Shown one piece after another: positions 1 through 5,396 of a DNA stretch of 5,511 nucleotides. The DNA comes from Sulfurimonas sp. Its GTDB lineage: Bacteria > Campylobacterota > Campylobacteria > Campylobacterales > Sulfurimonadaceae. The DNA lies in the NCBI GenBank assembly GCA_027083475.1, contig JALWON010000191.1, forward strand, positions 1 through 5,511, written 5' to 3'. The notes beneath the pieces are model-generated. The model worked only from the letters and a program-made list of their open reading frames with translations. It was not told where the DNA came from and ran no database searches. Within the stretch, counting starts at the first letter, position 1, and each line of letters begins with the position of its first letter. The position numbers and the translations under genes are program-made.

Positions 1-882
1 AATAAACAGTGGGTAAATATAGTAATACTTTAAGTAGGTATAACTCTCATTTTTGATCTCACTCTTTTCAAGTGCATCAATGCGTTTATAAATACTTGCA
101 AGCTCGGCAGCACTCGATGCACCAAACGCAACACCCCCTGTCTCTTTAGCGATTTTCACCAAGACGGCTTTGTTATAGCCATCTCGACCATTGGCTGAGC
201 CTATACCGATTGGATAGACTTTAATTCCCTCTTTTTTTGCCATATCTATGGCAACTTGCAGGGGCACTTTATCGACACTTGGTGTACTGTAACCATCGGT
301 CAGAAGTATGGCAACTTTCGACTTTGACTCTGTCATTTTTAGCAGATGCACCCCTTGTGCCAAGGCTTCATAAAGGGCTGTATATTTTCCTGCCATCCCA
401 ATTTGGAGTTGTGAGACAATACGATTTAAAATATGTTCGTCATAGGTCAGAGGAGAGGCTATAAAAGAGTAAGCCCCAAAAACAACAAGCCCAATGTTGT
501 CACTCTTGCGTTTGGCGATAAAATCTGCCACAATCGATTTGACAACATCAAAACGTGTAAGGTTAATGTTGTTTGTATCAAAACCTCTTGCTTGCATCGA
601 TTGGGAAGCATCAAGTATCATCGCTATTTCATGCCCATTTTTTGGTTCAAGTTCATAAGTTTCATCTTTTACAGGACTCATAATGGCAAAAATGAGCATC
701 AAAATTGTCAGCCATTTCAAAAATAAAAGGAGCTTAGAGCTAGAAACGCCACTTCTTAAAAACTGCTGTGCATGTGGAAAATAGATGGAAGGGAGTTTCA
801 TTTTGCAAAACTTTTCACAGAGTAAAAAAATCAGGATTACTAAGGCAAAAAATGGAAACTCAAAGTACAAACCATTAAACAT
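1..882 (-). CDS. BatA-like von Willebrand factor A membrane protein (C-terminus cut by window edge)
   Basis: I translated 294 residues from an ATG at 882 to the window edge with no stop. Hydrophobic segments at about residues 9-22 and 51-68 place it in the inner membrane; a vWA domain follows from about residue 84. Its metal-ion-dependent adhesion site is complete: D91-A-S93-Q-S95, T168 and D196 (in LLTDG). Near residue 288 a hydrophobic, Tyr-rich stretch begins, probably the C-terminal membrane helix typical of BatA/BatB. The family is usually a little over 300 residues, so only the tail is missing. The start overlaps the upstream gene's end by 8 nt and has an AAGGG ribosome site 8 nt before the ATG. 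In Bat operons such vWA proteins are thought to work with a MoxR ATPase at the membrane. BatA versus BatB cannot be decided here. Confidence 0.9.
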   Translation of the reverse strand, partial: MFNGLYFEFPFFALVILIFLLCEKFCKMKLPSIYFPHAQQFLRSGVSSSKLLLFLKWLTILMLIFAIMSPVKDETYELEPKNGHEIAMILDASQSMQARGFDTNNINLTRFDVVKSIVADFIAKRKSDNIGLVVFGAYSFIASPLTYDEHILNRIVSQLQIGMAGKYTALYEALAQGVHLLKMTESKSKVAILLTDGYSTPSVDKVPLQVAIDMAKKEGIKVYPIGIGSANGRDGYNKAVLVKIAKETGGVAFGASSAAELASIYKRIDALEKSEIKNESYTYLKYYYIYPLFI

Positions 883-1279
883 CTATCATGCCCTTGTAGA
901 GTTCTATATAGCCCTTGACTTCTTCATCAAATGCATCTACATCTTTCTTGTATTTATACTGCTCAAGGCGTTCACTTAAATTACTAAACATTTCAGTATG
1001 TCTTGGAGAATCATCTTTAAAAACTGCTCCATATTGGCTAATTGCATACGCACTCTTTTTTGTATCATTGAGATCGAGTGTTTCAAGCAAATGAAAAGAG
1101 TCTTTACGTAGATTATAGGCATTGCGATTTTTTAAATACTTCACTAAAAAAAAGATACCTACACCAAACACAATGACACCCAATGTAAGCAATGCTAAAA
1201 AATAGTAGAGTGAATACTCATGAATCTCTAAAAGTGGTTTAATGTCATGAATAGGTATTTCAGGTAGTTTGTTTTGCAT
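875..1279 (-). CDS. Small single-pass membrane protein, DUF4381-like, of the MoxR/Bat operon
   Basis: The 134-residue protein has a short N-terminal stretch (LPEIPIHDIKPLLEIHE, residues 5-21), one strong membrane helix at about 24-46 followed by a basic K/R-rich turn, and a soluble, probably cytoplasmic, helical domain of about 85 residues. An N-terminal 'DI..P' element before one helix, together with its place between DUF58 and vWA genes, is typical of DUF4381 proteins in MoxR operons; the family call rests on this layout, not on a strong motif. Its ATG shares one base with the DUF58 stop (TAATG), and a GAGG ribosome site lies 7 nt upstream, so translation is probably coupled. Its stop lies inside the next gene. 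It may act as a membrane partner of the vWA proteins; its biochemical role is unknown. Confidence 0.75.
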   Translation of the reverse strand: MQNKLPEIPIHDIKPLLEIHEYSLYYFLALLTLGVIVFGVGIFFLVKYLKNRNAYNLRKDSFHLLETLDLNDTKKSAYAISQYGAVFKDDSPRHTEMFSNLSERLEQYKYKKDVDAFDEEVKGYIELYKGMIDV

Positions 1280-2109
1280 TATCTTCCCTCAAACAATCTT
1301 CTCAGTGCCACACCCACACGCTCGTTAGTGTAGACCTTGGTAAAACGGATTTGATGTTTTCTTAATGTCTCATACAACTTTCTATCATAGGTATGGACTT
1401 TTTTGGCATACTCCTCTACAGAGAATTTATTAAAATCACTCTCTAAAGTCGCTCCACTCTCAGGATCAACCAAAGAAGCAAAACCCATTTGCGGTGGTTT
1501 TTCTTCTAAATGATCCCGTACGATTACACAAACAACCTCATGTTTTTTTGCCAAAAGTTTAAAATCGGGTAACTCAAAAAAATCACCTACAAGTATGATA
1601 AGTGACTTGCGTTTGAGTCTTTTGTACAGTGTATCTGCCATAACTTTTGGGTTTGATTTTTGATTGAGTGCATTAAAGTTTACAATATCACTCACACTTT
1701 TTTGTACTTGATGAATCTTTTTACTCGGTTTATTATGAGAAACCATTCTATCTGTAAAAATATACGAAGTCAGTAAATCAGCATTTTTGAGTGTCGAGTA
1801 AGAGAGTTGTGCCACAACTTCTGCAATCACATCTTGTTTGAATTTTTCAGATCCAAAATGGACACTTCCATTGAGTACAGAGGCAATCACAACATTGAGT
1901 TCTCGCTCTTCACGAAAAATTTTAATGAAGGGTTTTTGCATCTTTGCCGTAATATTCCAATCAATACGACGAATATCATCCCCTGCCATATACTCACGAA
2001 GTTCTATAAAATCATAGCCCTCTCCCTGAAAAATAGAGGGGTTGTTTCCCACCATTTCAGAAAAAACTTGGCGTCTGGCTCGAACTAAAATTTTTTGTAA
2101 TTTACTCAC
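1279..2109 (-). CDS. DUF58 family protein (MoxR partner, vWA-like fold)
   Basis: The 276-residue protein carries the DUF58 signature at residues 29-70: GEGYDFIELREY, GDDIRRIDWN, then K/R-rich sequence and FREERE. The rest has a vWA-like layout, including the later strand LIILVGDFFE, where an Asp is usual. Oddly, the usual DxSxS metal motif just before the conserved FGS is lost: the matching residues 78-82 read VLNGS, so metal binding there is doubtful. I see no membrane helix, so it is probably cytoplasmic. The start is a GTG at 2109; an AGG overlapping the moxR stop lies 7 nt upstream as ribosome site, and no better in-frame start exists. It follows moxR by 8 nt. DUF58 proteins almost always accompany MoxR ATPases and are presumed to be their partners; no defined reaction is known. 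Confidence 0.9.
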   Translation of the reverse strand: MSKLQKILVRARRQVFSEMVGNNPSIFQGEGYDFIELREYMAGDDIRRIDWNITAKMQKPFIKIFREERELNVVIASVLNGSVHFGSEKFKQDVIAEVVAQLSYSTLKNADLLTSYIFTDRMVSHNKPSKKIHQVQKSVSDIVNFNALNQKSNPKVMADTLYKRLKRKSLIILVGDFFELPDFKLLAKKHEVVCVIVRDHLEEKPPQMGFASLVDPESGATLESDFNKFSVEEYAKKVHTYDRKLYETLRKHQIRFTKVYTNERVGVALRRLFEGR

Positions 2110-2117
2110 AACAGCAC

Positions 2118-3065
2118 CTATGGGATAGCTACAGTTTCAAGCACTTTTTGAATAATTTCATCAGTCGTAATACCCTCAGCTTCTGCTTCATAACTTAAAA
2201 CAATACGGTGTCGCATCAACTCTTTTGCCAAATATGCCACATCTACAGGGGTCACAAAATCTTTGCCACGCATAAATGCCATAGCTTTAACAGCTTTAAA
2301 CATATCTATACTTACACGAGGAGAAGCCCCAAACTGAATGTACTCAGCTATCTCTTCAAGTCCATACTCTGCAGGGTTTCTAGTTGCGTTTACAAGTTCT
2401 ATCATATACTCTTCAACTTCTGCATCGACATGAATAGCATTAATAGTCTCTTTAAGTGCTTCTATATCTTCTTTGTTGAGGACTGTATTGATTGTCTCAA
2501 AGTTACCACTTGAAATACGACGAGCTATTTCGAGTTCCTCTTTTTTTGTGTTGTAATCCACTACTAGTTTGAGCATAAAACGGTCAAGCTGTGCCTCTGG
2601 GAGTTGGTACACACCCTCTTGTTCTACAGGGTTTTGTGTTGCCATAACAAAAAATGGAAGCTCAAGTTTAAAAGTGCTGTCACCTAAAGTGACTTGCTTC
2701 TCCTGCATCACTTCAAGCAGTGCTGATTGTACTTTTGCCGGGGCACGATTAACTTCATCTGCAAGTAAAAGGTTTGTAAAAATTGGACCTTTTTTAATTT
2801 TAAACTGATTGTTTTGAGGATCATAAATCTCTGCACCTAAAATATCTGAAGGTAAAAGATCGGGTGTAAACTGTGCACGTTTAAAGTTGAGTCCCAAGGC
2901 TTTTGAGAGTGCATTGACAGTTGTTGTTTTTGCAAGTCCTGGAACACCCTCTATGAGGATATGCCCTTCACAAAGAAGTGCTATAAGCAGAGAATCTATC
3001 ATCTTCTCCTGCCCTACAACAACCTTACTTACTTCTTTTTTTACATCTTGAATTTTACTAATCAT
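2118..3065 (-). CDS. MoxR family AAA+ ATPase
   Basis: This 315-residue protein is full length for a MoxR ATPase. Visible motifs are Walker A GVPGLAKTT (residues 40-48), Walker B LLLADE (98-103) followed by VNRAP, sensor 1 in ATQNP (N144), the LPEAQLDRF stretch with the likely arginine finger R161, and sensor 2 GASPR (R249) in the C-terminal helical lid. MoxR proteins form ATP-driven rings in the cytoplasm that remodel or activate client proteins, often together with vWA partners. The ATG at 3065 has a GAGG ribosome site 9 nt upstream. It is the first gene of the operon that continues with DUF58, DUF4381-like and BatA-like genes, so its promoter should lie in the 264-bp gap before the divergent tRNAs. 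Clients are unknown; the family call is secure. Confidence 0.95.
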   Translation of the reverse strand: MISKIQDVKKEVSKVVVGQEKMIDSLLIALLCEGHILIEGVPGLAKTTTVNALSKALGLNFKRAQFTPDLLPSDILGAEIYDPQNNQFKIKKGPIFTNLLLADEVNRAPAKVQSALLEVMQEKQVTLGDSTFKLELPFFVMATQNPVEQEGVYQLPEAQLDRFMLKLVVDYNTKKEELEIARRISSGNFETINTVLNKEDIEALKETINAIHVDAEVEEYMIELVNATRNPAEYGLEEIAEYIQFGASPRVSIDMFKAVKAMAFMRGKDFVTPVDVAYLAKELMRHRIVLSYEAEAEGITTDEIIQKVLETVAIP

Positions 3066-3094
3066 TTCTATCTACCTCATTAAATTGTGGCAGA

Positions 3095-3100
3095 ATTATA
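3095..3100 (-). promoter_or_regulatory. Candidate -10 element for the moxR operon
   Basis: The minus strand reads TATAAT here, 30 nt before the moxR ATG, which would give a leader of a little over 20 nt that includes the GAGG ribosome site. No good -35 hexamer lies 16-18 nt upstream. In Campylobacterota the -35 is often poorly conserved, so this does not exclude it. A second minus-strand TATAAT at 3201-3206 has an equally weak -35 (TAGATT). Either could start the operon. Confidence 0.4.
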
Positions 3101-3215
3101 CTCCTATGGAGTTAATAGTTGGTAAAACTCTTTCTCCCCCTGCATCTATATCTTCTTGGAAATGAATAGCTGCATTTTTATAGGCAGTTTTTTCAGGGCC
3201 ATTATACTGTGTGCA
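3096..3215 (-). pseudogene. Possible C-terminal remnant of an unidentified gene
   Basis: Between stops at 3216-3218 (TAG) and 3096-3098 (TAA) the minus strand has 39 open codons with no ATG, GTG or TTG start. Unlike the surrounding AT-rich DNA, they give a balanced, protein-like, hydrophilic sequence, for example YNGPEKTAYKNAAIHFQ followed by a Gly-Gly and an acidic/basic run ending in SIGV. This looks like the tail of a decayed gene. The putative -10 of the moxR operon overlaps its stop. I do not recognise the family, and 39 open codons can arise by chance, so the call is weak. Confidence 0.25.
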
Positions 3216-3275
3216 CTATAAAAAATCTATAAATAGCAATAAAATCAAAATTATTACATTTTTTTGCAATTTGTC

Positions 3276-3304
3276 TTGACAAACAAACAGATTTTGTCTA
3301 TAAT
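3276..3304 (+). promoter_or_regulatory. Consensus sigma-70 promoter of the tRNA-Lys/tRNA-Glu unit
   Basis: TTGACA at 3276-3281 and TATAAT at 3299-3304 are separated by exactly 17 bp, a perfect match to the housekeeping consensus. An AT-rich stretch (about 3235-3270) lies upstream and may serve as an UP element. Transcription should begin near 3311, giving a leader of about 19 nt before tRNA-Lys. That leader can form a small hairpin, CTCTT (3311-3315) pairing with AAGAG (3320-3324), and would be removed by RNase P. The strength fits a stable-RNA gene. Confidence 0.9.
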
Positions 3305-3329
3305 TTCGACCTCTTAACAAAGAGAACAT

Positions 3330-3405
3330 GTCTTGTTAGCTCAGCTGGTAGAGCACGTCACTTTTAATGATGTGGCCGATGGTTCGAATCCATCACAGGA
3401 CACCA
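3330..3405 (+). tRNA. tRNA-Lys (anticodon UUU)
   Basis: A complete cloverleaf folds by eye. The acceptor stem GTCTTGT pairs with ACAGGAC with one G-U pair; the D stem is GCTC/GAGC; the anticodon stem CGTCA/TGATG carries loop CTTTTAA with anticodon TTT at 3363-3365; the variable loop is TGGCC; the T stem GATGG/CCATC holds loop TTCGAAT. The discriminator is A and CCA is encoded (3403-3405). It is the first gene of a two-tRNA transcript. Confidence 0.97.
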
Positions 3406-3423
3406 TTTACAAACTACAAAAGT

Positions 3424-3498
3424 GGCCCCGTCGTCTAGCGGTTAGGATCCATGGTTTTCATCCATGTTACAGGAGTTCAATTCTCCTCGGGGTCACCA
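3424..3498 (+). tRNA. tRNA-Glu (anticodon UUC)
   Basis: A complete cloverleaf is visible. The acceptor stem GGCCCCG pairs with CGGGGTC (one G-U pair); the D arm GTCT/GGAT is weak, as is usual for tRNA-Glu; the anticodon stem CATGG/CCATG carries loop TTTTCAT with anticodon TTC at 3457-3459; the T stem AGGAG/CTCCT holds loop TTCAATT. Encoded CCA ends at 3498. It lies 18 nt after tRNA-Lys and surely shares its promoter. I see no convincing intrinsic terminator downstream, only a T-rich stretch near 3508-3516. Confidence 0.97.
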
Positions 3499-3569
3499 CT
3501 TCATACAATTTTTATTCCTAAAATCATTTTTCTATGATACCTCAATCTAATTTTTAAAAAACTCTTCTG

Positions 3570-3589
3570 TTTGCTACTTAAGTAGCAAA
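3570..3589. promoter_or_regulatory. Perfect 20-bp palindrome, candidate operator upstream of the YfdX-family gene
   Basis: TTTGCTACTTAAGTAGCAAA is perfectly self-complementary, with its centre between 3579 and 3580. It is not an intrinsic terminator for either strand: on the plus strand it is followed by A's, and on the minus strand the T's come before the stem. It ends 58 nt before the YfdX ATG. If the TAGAAT at 3609-3614 is the -10, transcription starts near 3621 and the palindrome centre falls near -41.5, the classic position for an activator dimer. An 18-bp reading, TTGCTA-N6-TAGCAA, has the same layout as CRP/FNR-superfamily sites. The regulator is unknown. Confidence 0.55.
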
Positions 3590-3608
3590 AAAAACAAATC
3601 CTTTGAGA

Positions 3609-3614
3609 TAGAAT
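3609..3614 (+). promoter_or_regulatory. Candidate -10 element of the YfdX-family gene
   Basis: TAGAAT matches TATAAT at five of six bases and sits 34 nt before the ATG. The expected -35 place (about 3586-3591) overlaps the right end of the palindrome and does not resemble TTGACA, which would fit a promoter that needs an activator. Other AT-rich hexamers nearby could serve instead. Confidence 0.35.
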
Positions 3615-3647
3615 TTCTTCCGTAAATCAAATATTAGAGGAGAAGTC

Positions 3648-4499
3648 ATGAAAAAAATAATTTTTTCAATCACAACAGCACTATTACTATCTAACACAAT
3701 GGTAATGGCAAAAAGTTCAGAACAAGTTTCCAAGGATGCACTCAACAGTGCAAAACTAGATATACAAAATAATAGTCTCTATGTAACAAAAGAGGCAGTA
3801 CGAGCAGTAGAACTAACACAAAAAGTACTGATTGATGTAGCACACAAAGATAAAAAAAGTGCTATTAAAGATATAGAAGGTGCTATTGGTAAACTCGAGG
3901 TTGCACTGAGTGCTGAAAAAGCCCCTAAAATATTACCTATAGATGTTACATTGCGTTCAACAGAATATATCGGAGATAGCAAAAAAATCAAAGCAGTAAT
4001 TCATGATGTCAAAGATTTACTCAGCGATGGAAAAATCCAAGAAGCAAGAGTCTTATTAGACACACTCAGAAGTGAAGTAGATGTGATAACTACAGGCATA
4101 CCAGTAGCAACCTATCCAGATGCACTCAAACTCGCATCCAAATACCTGCACAACAATGAACTTACCAAAGCAGATGCTATTTTAACAACTGCACTGAGCA
4201 CTTTAGTAAGGGAGATTAGTGTTGTTCCTATTCCTGTCATTAAAGTACAAGGTCTCATAGTAGAAGCAAGTCATATTGCAAAAAAAGACAAAAAACAAGC
4301 ACTGAAAGATTTACAAGTTGCCAAAGATGAGCTGCAAAAAGCAAAACTTCTAGGCTATGTTAGTCAAAGTGATGTCACTTATAAAGATTTAGAAACAGCC
4401 ATTGAAAAAACAGAAAAAGAGATAAAAGGGAAAAATAAAGCAGAAAAACTCTTTGAAAATTTAATCAAAAACATTAAATCTTTCAAAGATAAAATATAA
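3648..4499 (+). CDS. Exported YfdX family protein
   Basis: The 283-residue protein begins with a Sec signal peptide: KK, a hydrophobic core (residues 4-14), and a probable cut after VMA (residue 21), so it should be periplasmic. The mature part is almost all helix, rich in Lys, Ala and Leu. The stretch VITTGIPVATYPDALKLAS (146-164), then a second helix-turn-helix unit and VVPIPVIKVQGLIVEA (192-207), resembles the YfdX family (E. coli YfdX about 210 residues, linked there to the EvgA acid-response regulon). The extra length lies partly in a Lys-rich C-terminal extension. Two segments, about 64-87 and 210-233, are near-copies sharing a KDKKxAxKD core, suggesting internal duplication. The ATG has a strong AGAGGAG ribosome site (3636-3642). 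It is apparently transcribed alone and converges on the metal genes. The molecular function of the family is not established. Confidence 0.8.
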   Translation: MKKIIFSITTALLLSNTMVMAKSSEQVSKDALNSAKLDIQNNSLYVTKEAVRAVELTQKVLIDVAHKDKKSAIKDIEGAIGKLEVALSAEKAPKILPIDVTLRSTEYIGDSKKIKAVIHDVKDLLSDGKIQEARVLLDTLRSEVDVITTGIPVATYPDALKLASKYLHNNELTKADAILTTALSTLVREISVVPIPVIKVQGLIVEASHIAKKDKKQALKDLQVAKDELQKAKLLGYVSQSDVTYKDLETAIEKTEKEIKGKNKAEKLFENLIKNIKSFKDKI

Positions 4500-4513
4500 T
4501 TCACTCCCTCATT

Positions 4514-4544
4514 CAGAGACTGTAAAATTTATTTTCAGTCTCTG
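4514..4544. terminator. Convergent-gene hairpin, likely bidirectional terminator
   Basis: CAGAGACTG (4514-4522) and CAGTCTCTG (4536-4544) form a perfect 9-bp stem. Inside, AAAA (4524-4527) can pair with TTTT (4532-4535), with one bulged base. It lies between the stops of two converging genes, and its right arm covers the last codons and stop of the minus-strand gene. Neither side has a clear T-tract after the stem, so it is not a textbook intrinsic terminator; position is the main argument. Confidence 0.5.
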
Positions 4545-5041
4545 GCTATCGCTTTAATAGCCTTCGTAACATCCCCCAAACAGCACCCACCACTAGGATT
4601 CAAAATTTCACAAGAGCACCCTGGATTTTCCATTTTAGCTTGAATGTCCTCAAGTGCTGTTGTTGCACCTGTTGCCTCAATTTGAGCTTTTATTTTCTCT
4701 TTTGTCCACTCAAAACAGTAACATACTGTAGCAGGAGTAGCCCCCTCTTTGAGTCCAACAACAACTTGCATATCCTCTTGTGTCAGAATAGTTTCATCTC
4801 GAAAATAGACAGTTTTACAAGTTGGCGTTTTACAGTAATAAAACCCATCAAAACATGAAAACTGAGACTTACTCTCTTCTGTAACCAAAGCTTCAAAAGT
4901 TTTTCCCAAAACACCTTTTGCTTTTTGATGACAACTCGGACACTCCACTTTTCCCTTAGGCTGTGGGGTGCAACAGTTATCTCCTTCTGATTGGGTTGAA
5001 CAACTCTTAATCTCTTTTTTTGGTTTAAATGTACTAAACAT
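4535..5041 (-). CDS. CopZ N-terminal-type zinc / iron-sulfur metallochaperone
   Basis: The 168-residue cytoplasmic protein has 14 cysteines. After a Cys-rich N-terminus (C14, C23, C24) come C34-x2-C37 and C63, C70 and C75, probably the zinc site, and then C107-x-C109 in VCYCFEWT with C142-x-C144 and C153-C154 near the C-terminus. A CxC followed about 30 residues later by more cysteines is the layout of the BFD-like [2Fe-2S] site. This combination matches the N-terminal domain of Archaeoglobus fulgidus CopZ, which binds zinc and a [2Fe-2S] cluster ahead of an HMA copper-chaperone domain. Here the HMA part is the separate gene just upstream, 10 nt away, with an AGGA ribosome site between them. 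The role is probably copper handling, perhaps redox-linked delivery; exact ligands are inferred. Its stop lies in the hairpin shared with the YfdX-family gene. Confidence 0.8.
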   Translation of the reverse strand: MFSTFKPKKEIKSCSTQSEGDNCCTPQPKGKVECPSCHQKAKGVLGKTFEALVTEESKSQFSCFDGFYYCKTPTCKTVYFRDETILTQEDMQVVVGLKEGATPATVCYCFEWTKEKIKAQIEATGATTALEDIQAKMENPGCSCEILNPSGGCCLGDVTKAIKAIARD

Positions 5042-5051
5042 GATTTATCCT

Positions 5052-5381
5052 TTATTTTGAAGTTCCACACTTGCCGGCTCCACATTTACTTGAGCCACAT
5101 TTTCCACCACCGCATTTACTCTGCACATTCACACTTGGTAAATCTAGTGTATGTTTACTTACTTTGATACCTGTGATAGGTATTGTTTTCCCATCTTGTA
5201 TATATGCTACTGGTTTATACCCTGTGGTCGCTATCGCTTTGGCTATTGTCTCTCTATCTATTTGTGTTTTATCAAAACTGATAAGAGCATTTTTCTTTTC
5301 TGATGAAGCTTTTACACTGCCTACCCCACCTGTTTCAAGCACTACTTTTTCTATAGTAGCTTCACAAGCTTTACATGTCAT
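5052..5381 (-). CDS. HMA-domain (Atx1/CopZ/MerP-like) metallochaperone with KCG-repeat tail, 5' end possibly damaged
   Basis: The open frame from the ATG at 5381 gives 109 residues. It starts directly at the metal loop MTCKACE (C3, C6) and continues as an HMA domain to about residue 60, with the typical TTGYKP at 52-57. A linker and a tail with four KCG motifs spaced five residues apart (C90, C95, C100, C105) follow. Such domains bind Cu(I) or another soft metal and pass it to P-type ATPases. The first HMA beta-strand is missing. Its codons (A-L-I-E-G, 5382-5396) stand in frame just upstream but are cut off by TAG at 5397-5399, and the ATG has its GAGGGG only 0-2 nt away, too close for normal initiation. 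The gene may be 5'-truncated or translated by re-initiation after the upstream frame. It forms a two-gene unit with the CopZ-like gene. Confidence 0.8.
   Translation of the reverse strand: MTCKACEATIEKVVLETGGVGSVKASSEKKNALISFDKTQIDRETIAKAIATTGYKPVAYIQDGKTIPITGIKVSKHTLDLPSVNVQSKCGGGKCGSSKCGAGKCGTSK
5064..5117 (-). repeat. Four KCG-x-x repeats in the tail of the HMA protein
   Basis: Residues 89-106 contain KCG four times at exact five-residue (15-nt) spacing, separated by GG, SS and AG. The cysteines are the only ones outside the CxxC loop. The codons vary between copies (for example GGA, GGT and GGC for Gly), so the repeat is held at the protein level rather than being a fresh DNA duplication. 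The pattern resembles the EGKCG repeats of copper-binding modified peptides (HvfA/oxazolin type). Confidence 0.75.
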
Positions 5382-5396
5382 CCCCTCTATAAGTGC

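Noticed and set aside
237..979. Three plus-strand open frames opposite the vWA gene.
   Set aside because: The minus strand encodes a full vWA domain with all metal-site motifs over this interval; the opposite frames show no domain logic.
3170..3194. CTGC...GCAG followed by six T's as a possible plus-strand terminator.
   Set aside because: The stem is only 4 bp with a 10-nt loop, and no plus-strand gene precedes it.
3333..3521. A 62-codon plus-strand open frame across the tRNA region.
   Set aside because: It reads through both tRNA cloverleaves; such tRNA-derived frames are a common artefact and it has no separate ribosome site or protein character.
3570..3599. The palindrome plus A-tract as an intrinsic terminator of the tRNA unit.
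   Set aside because: Transcribed rightward, the stem is followed by A's, not U's; leftward the U's precede the stem.
4783..5085. A 100-codon minus-strand frame overlapping the CopZ-like gene.
   Set aside because: It is a shifted frame of the same strand; the Cys-motif frame has the ribosome site and the family match.
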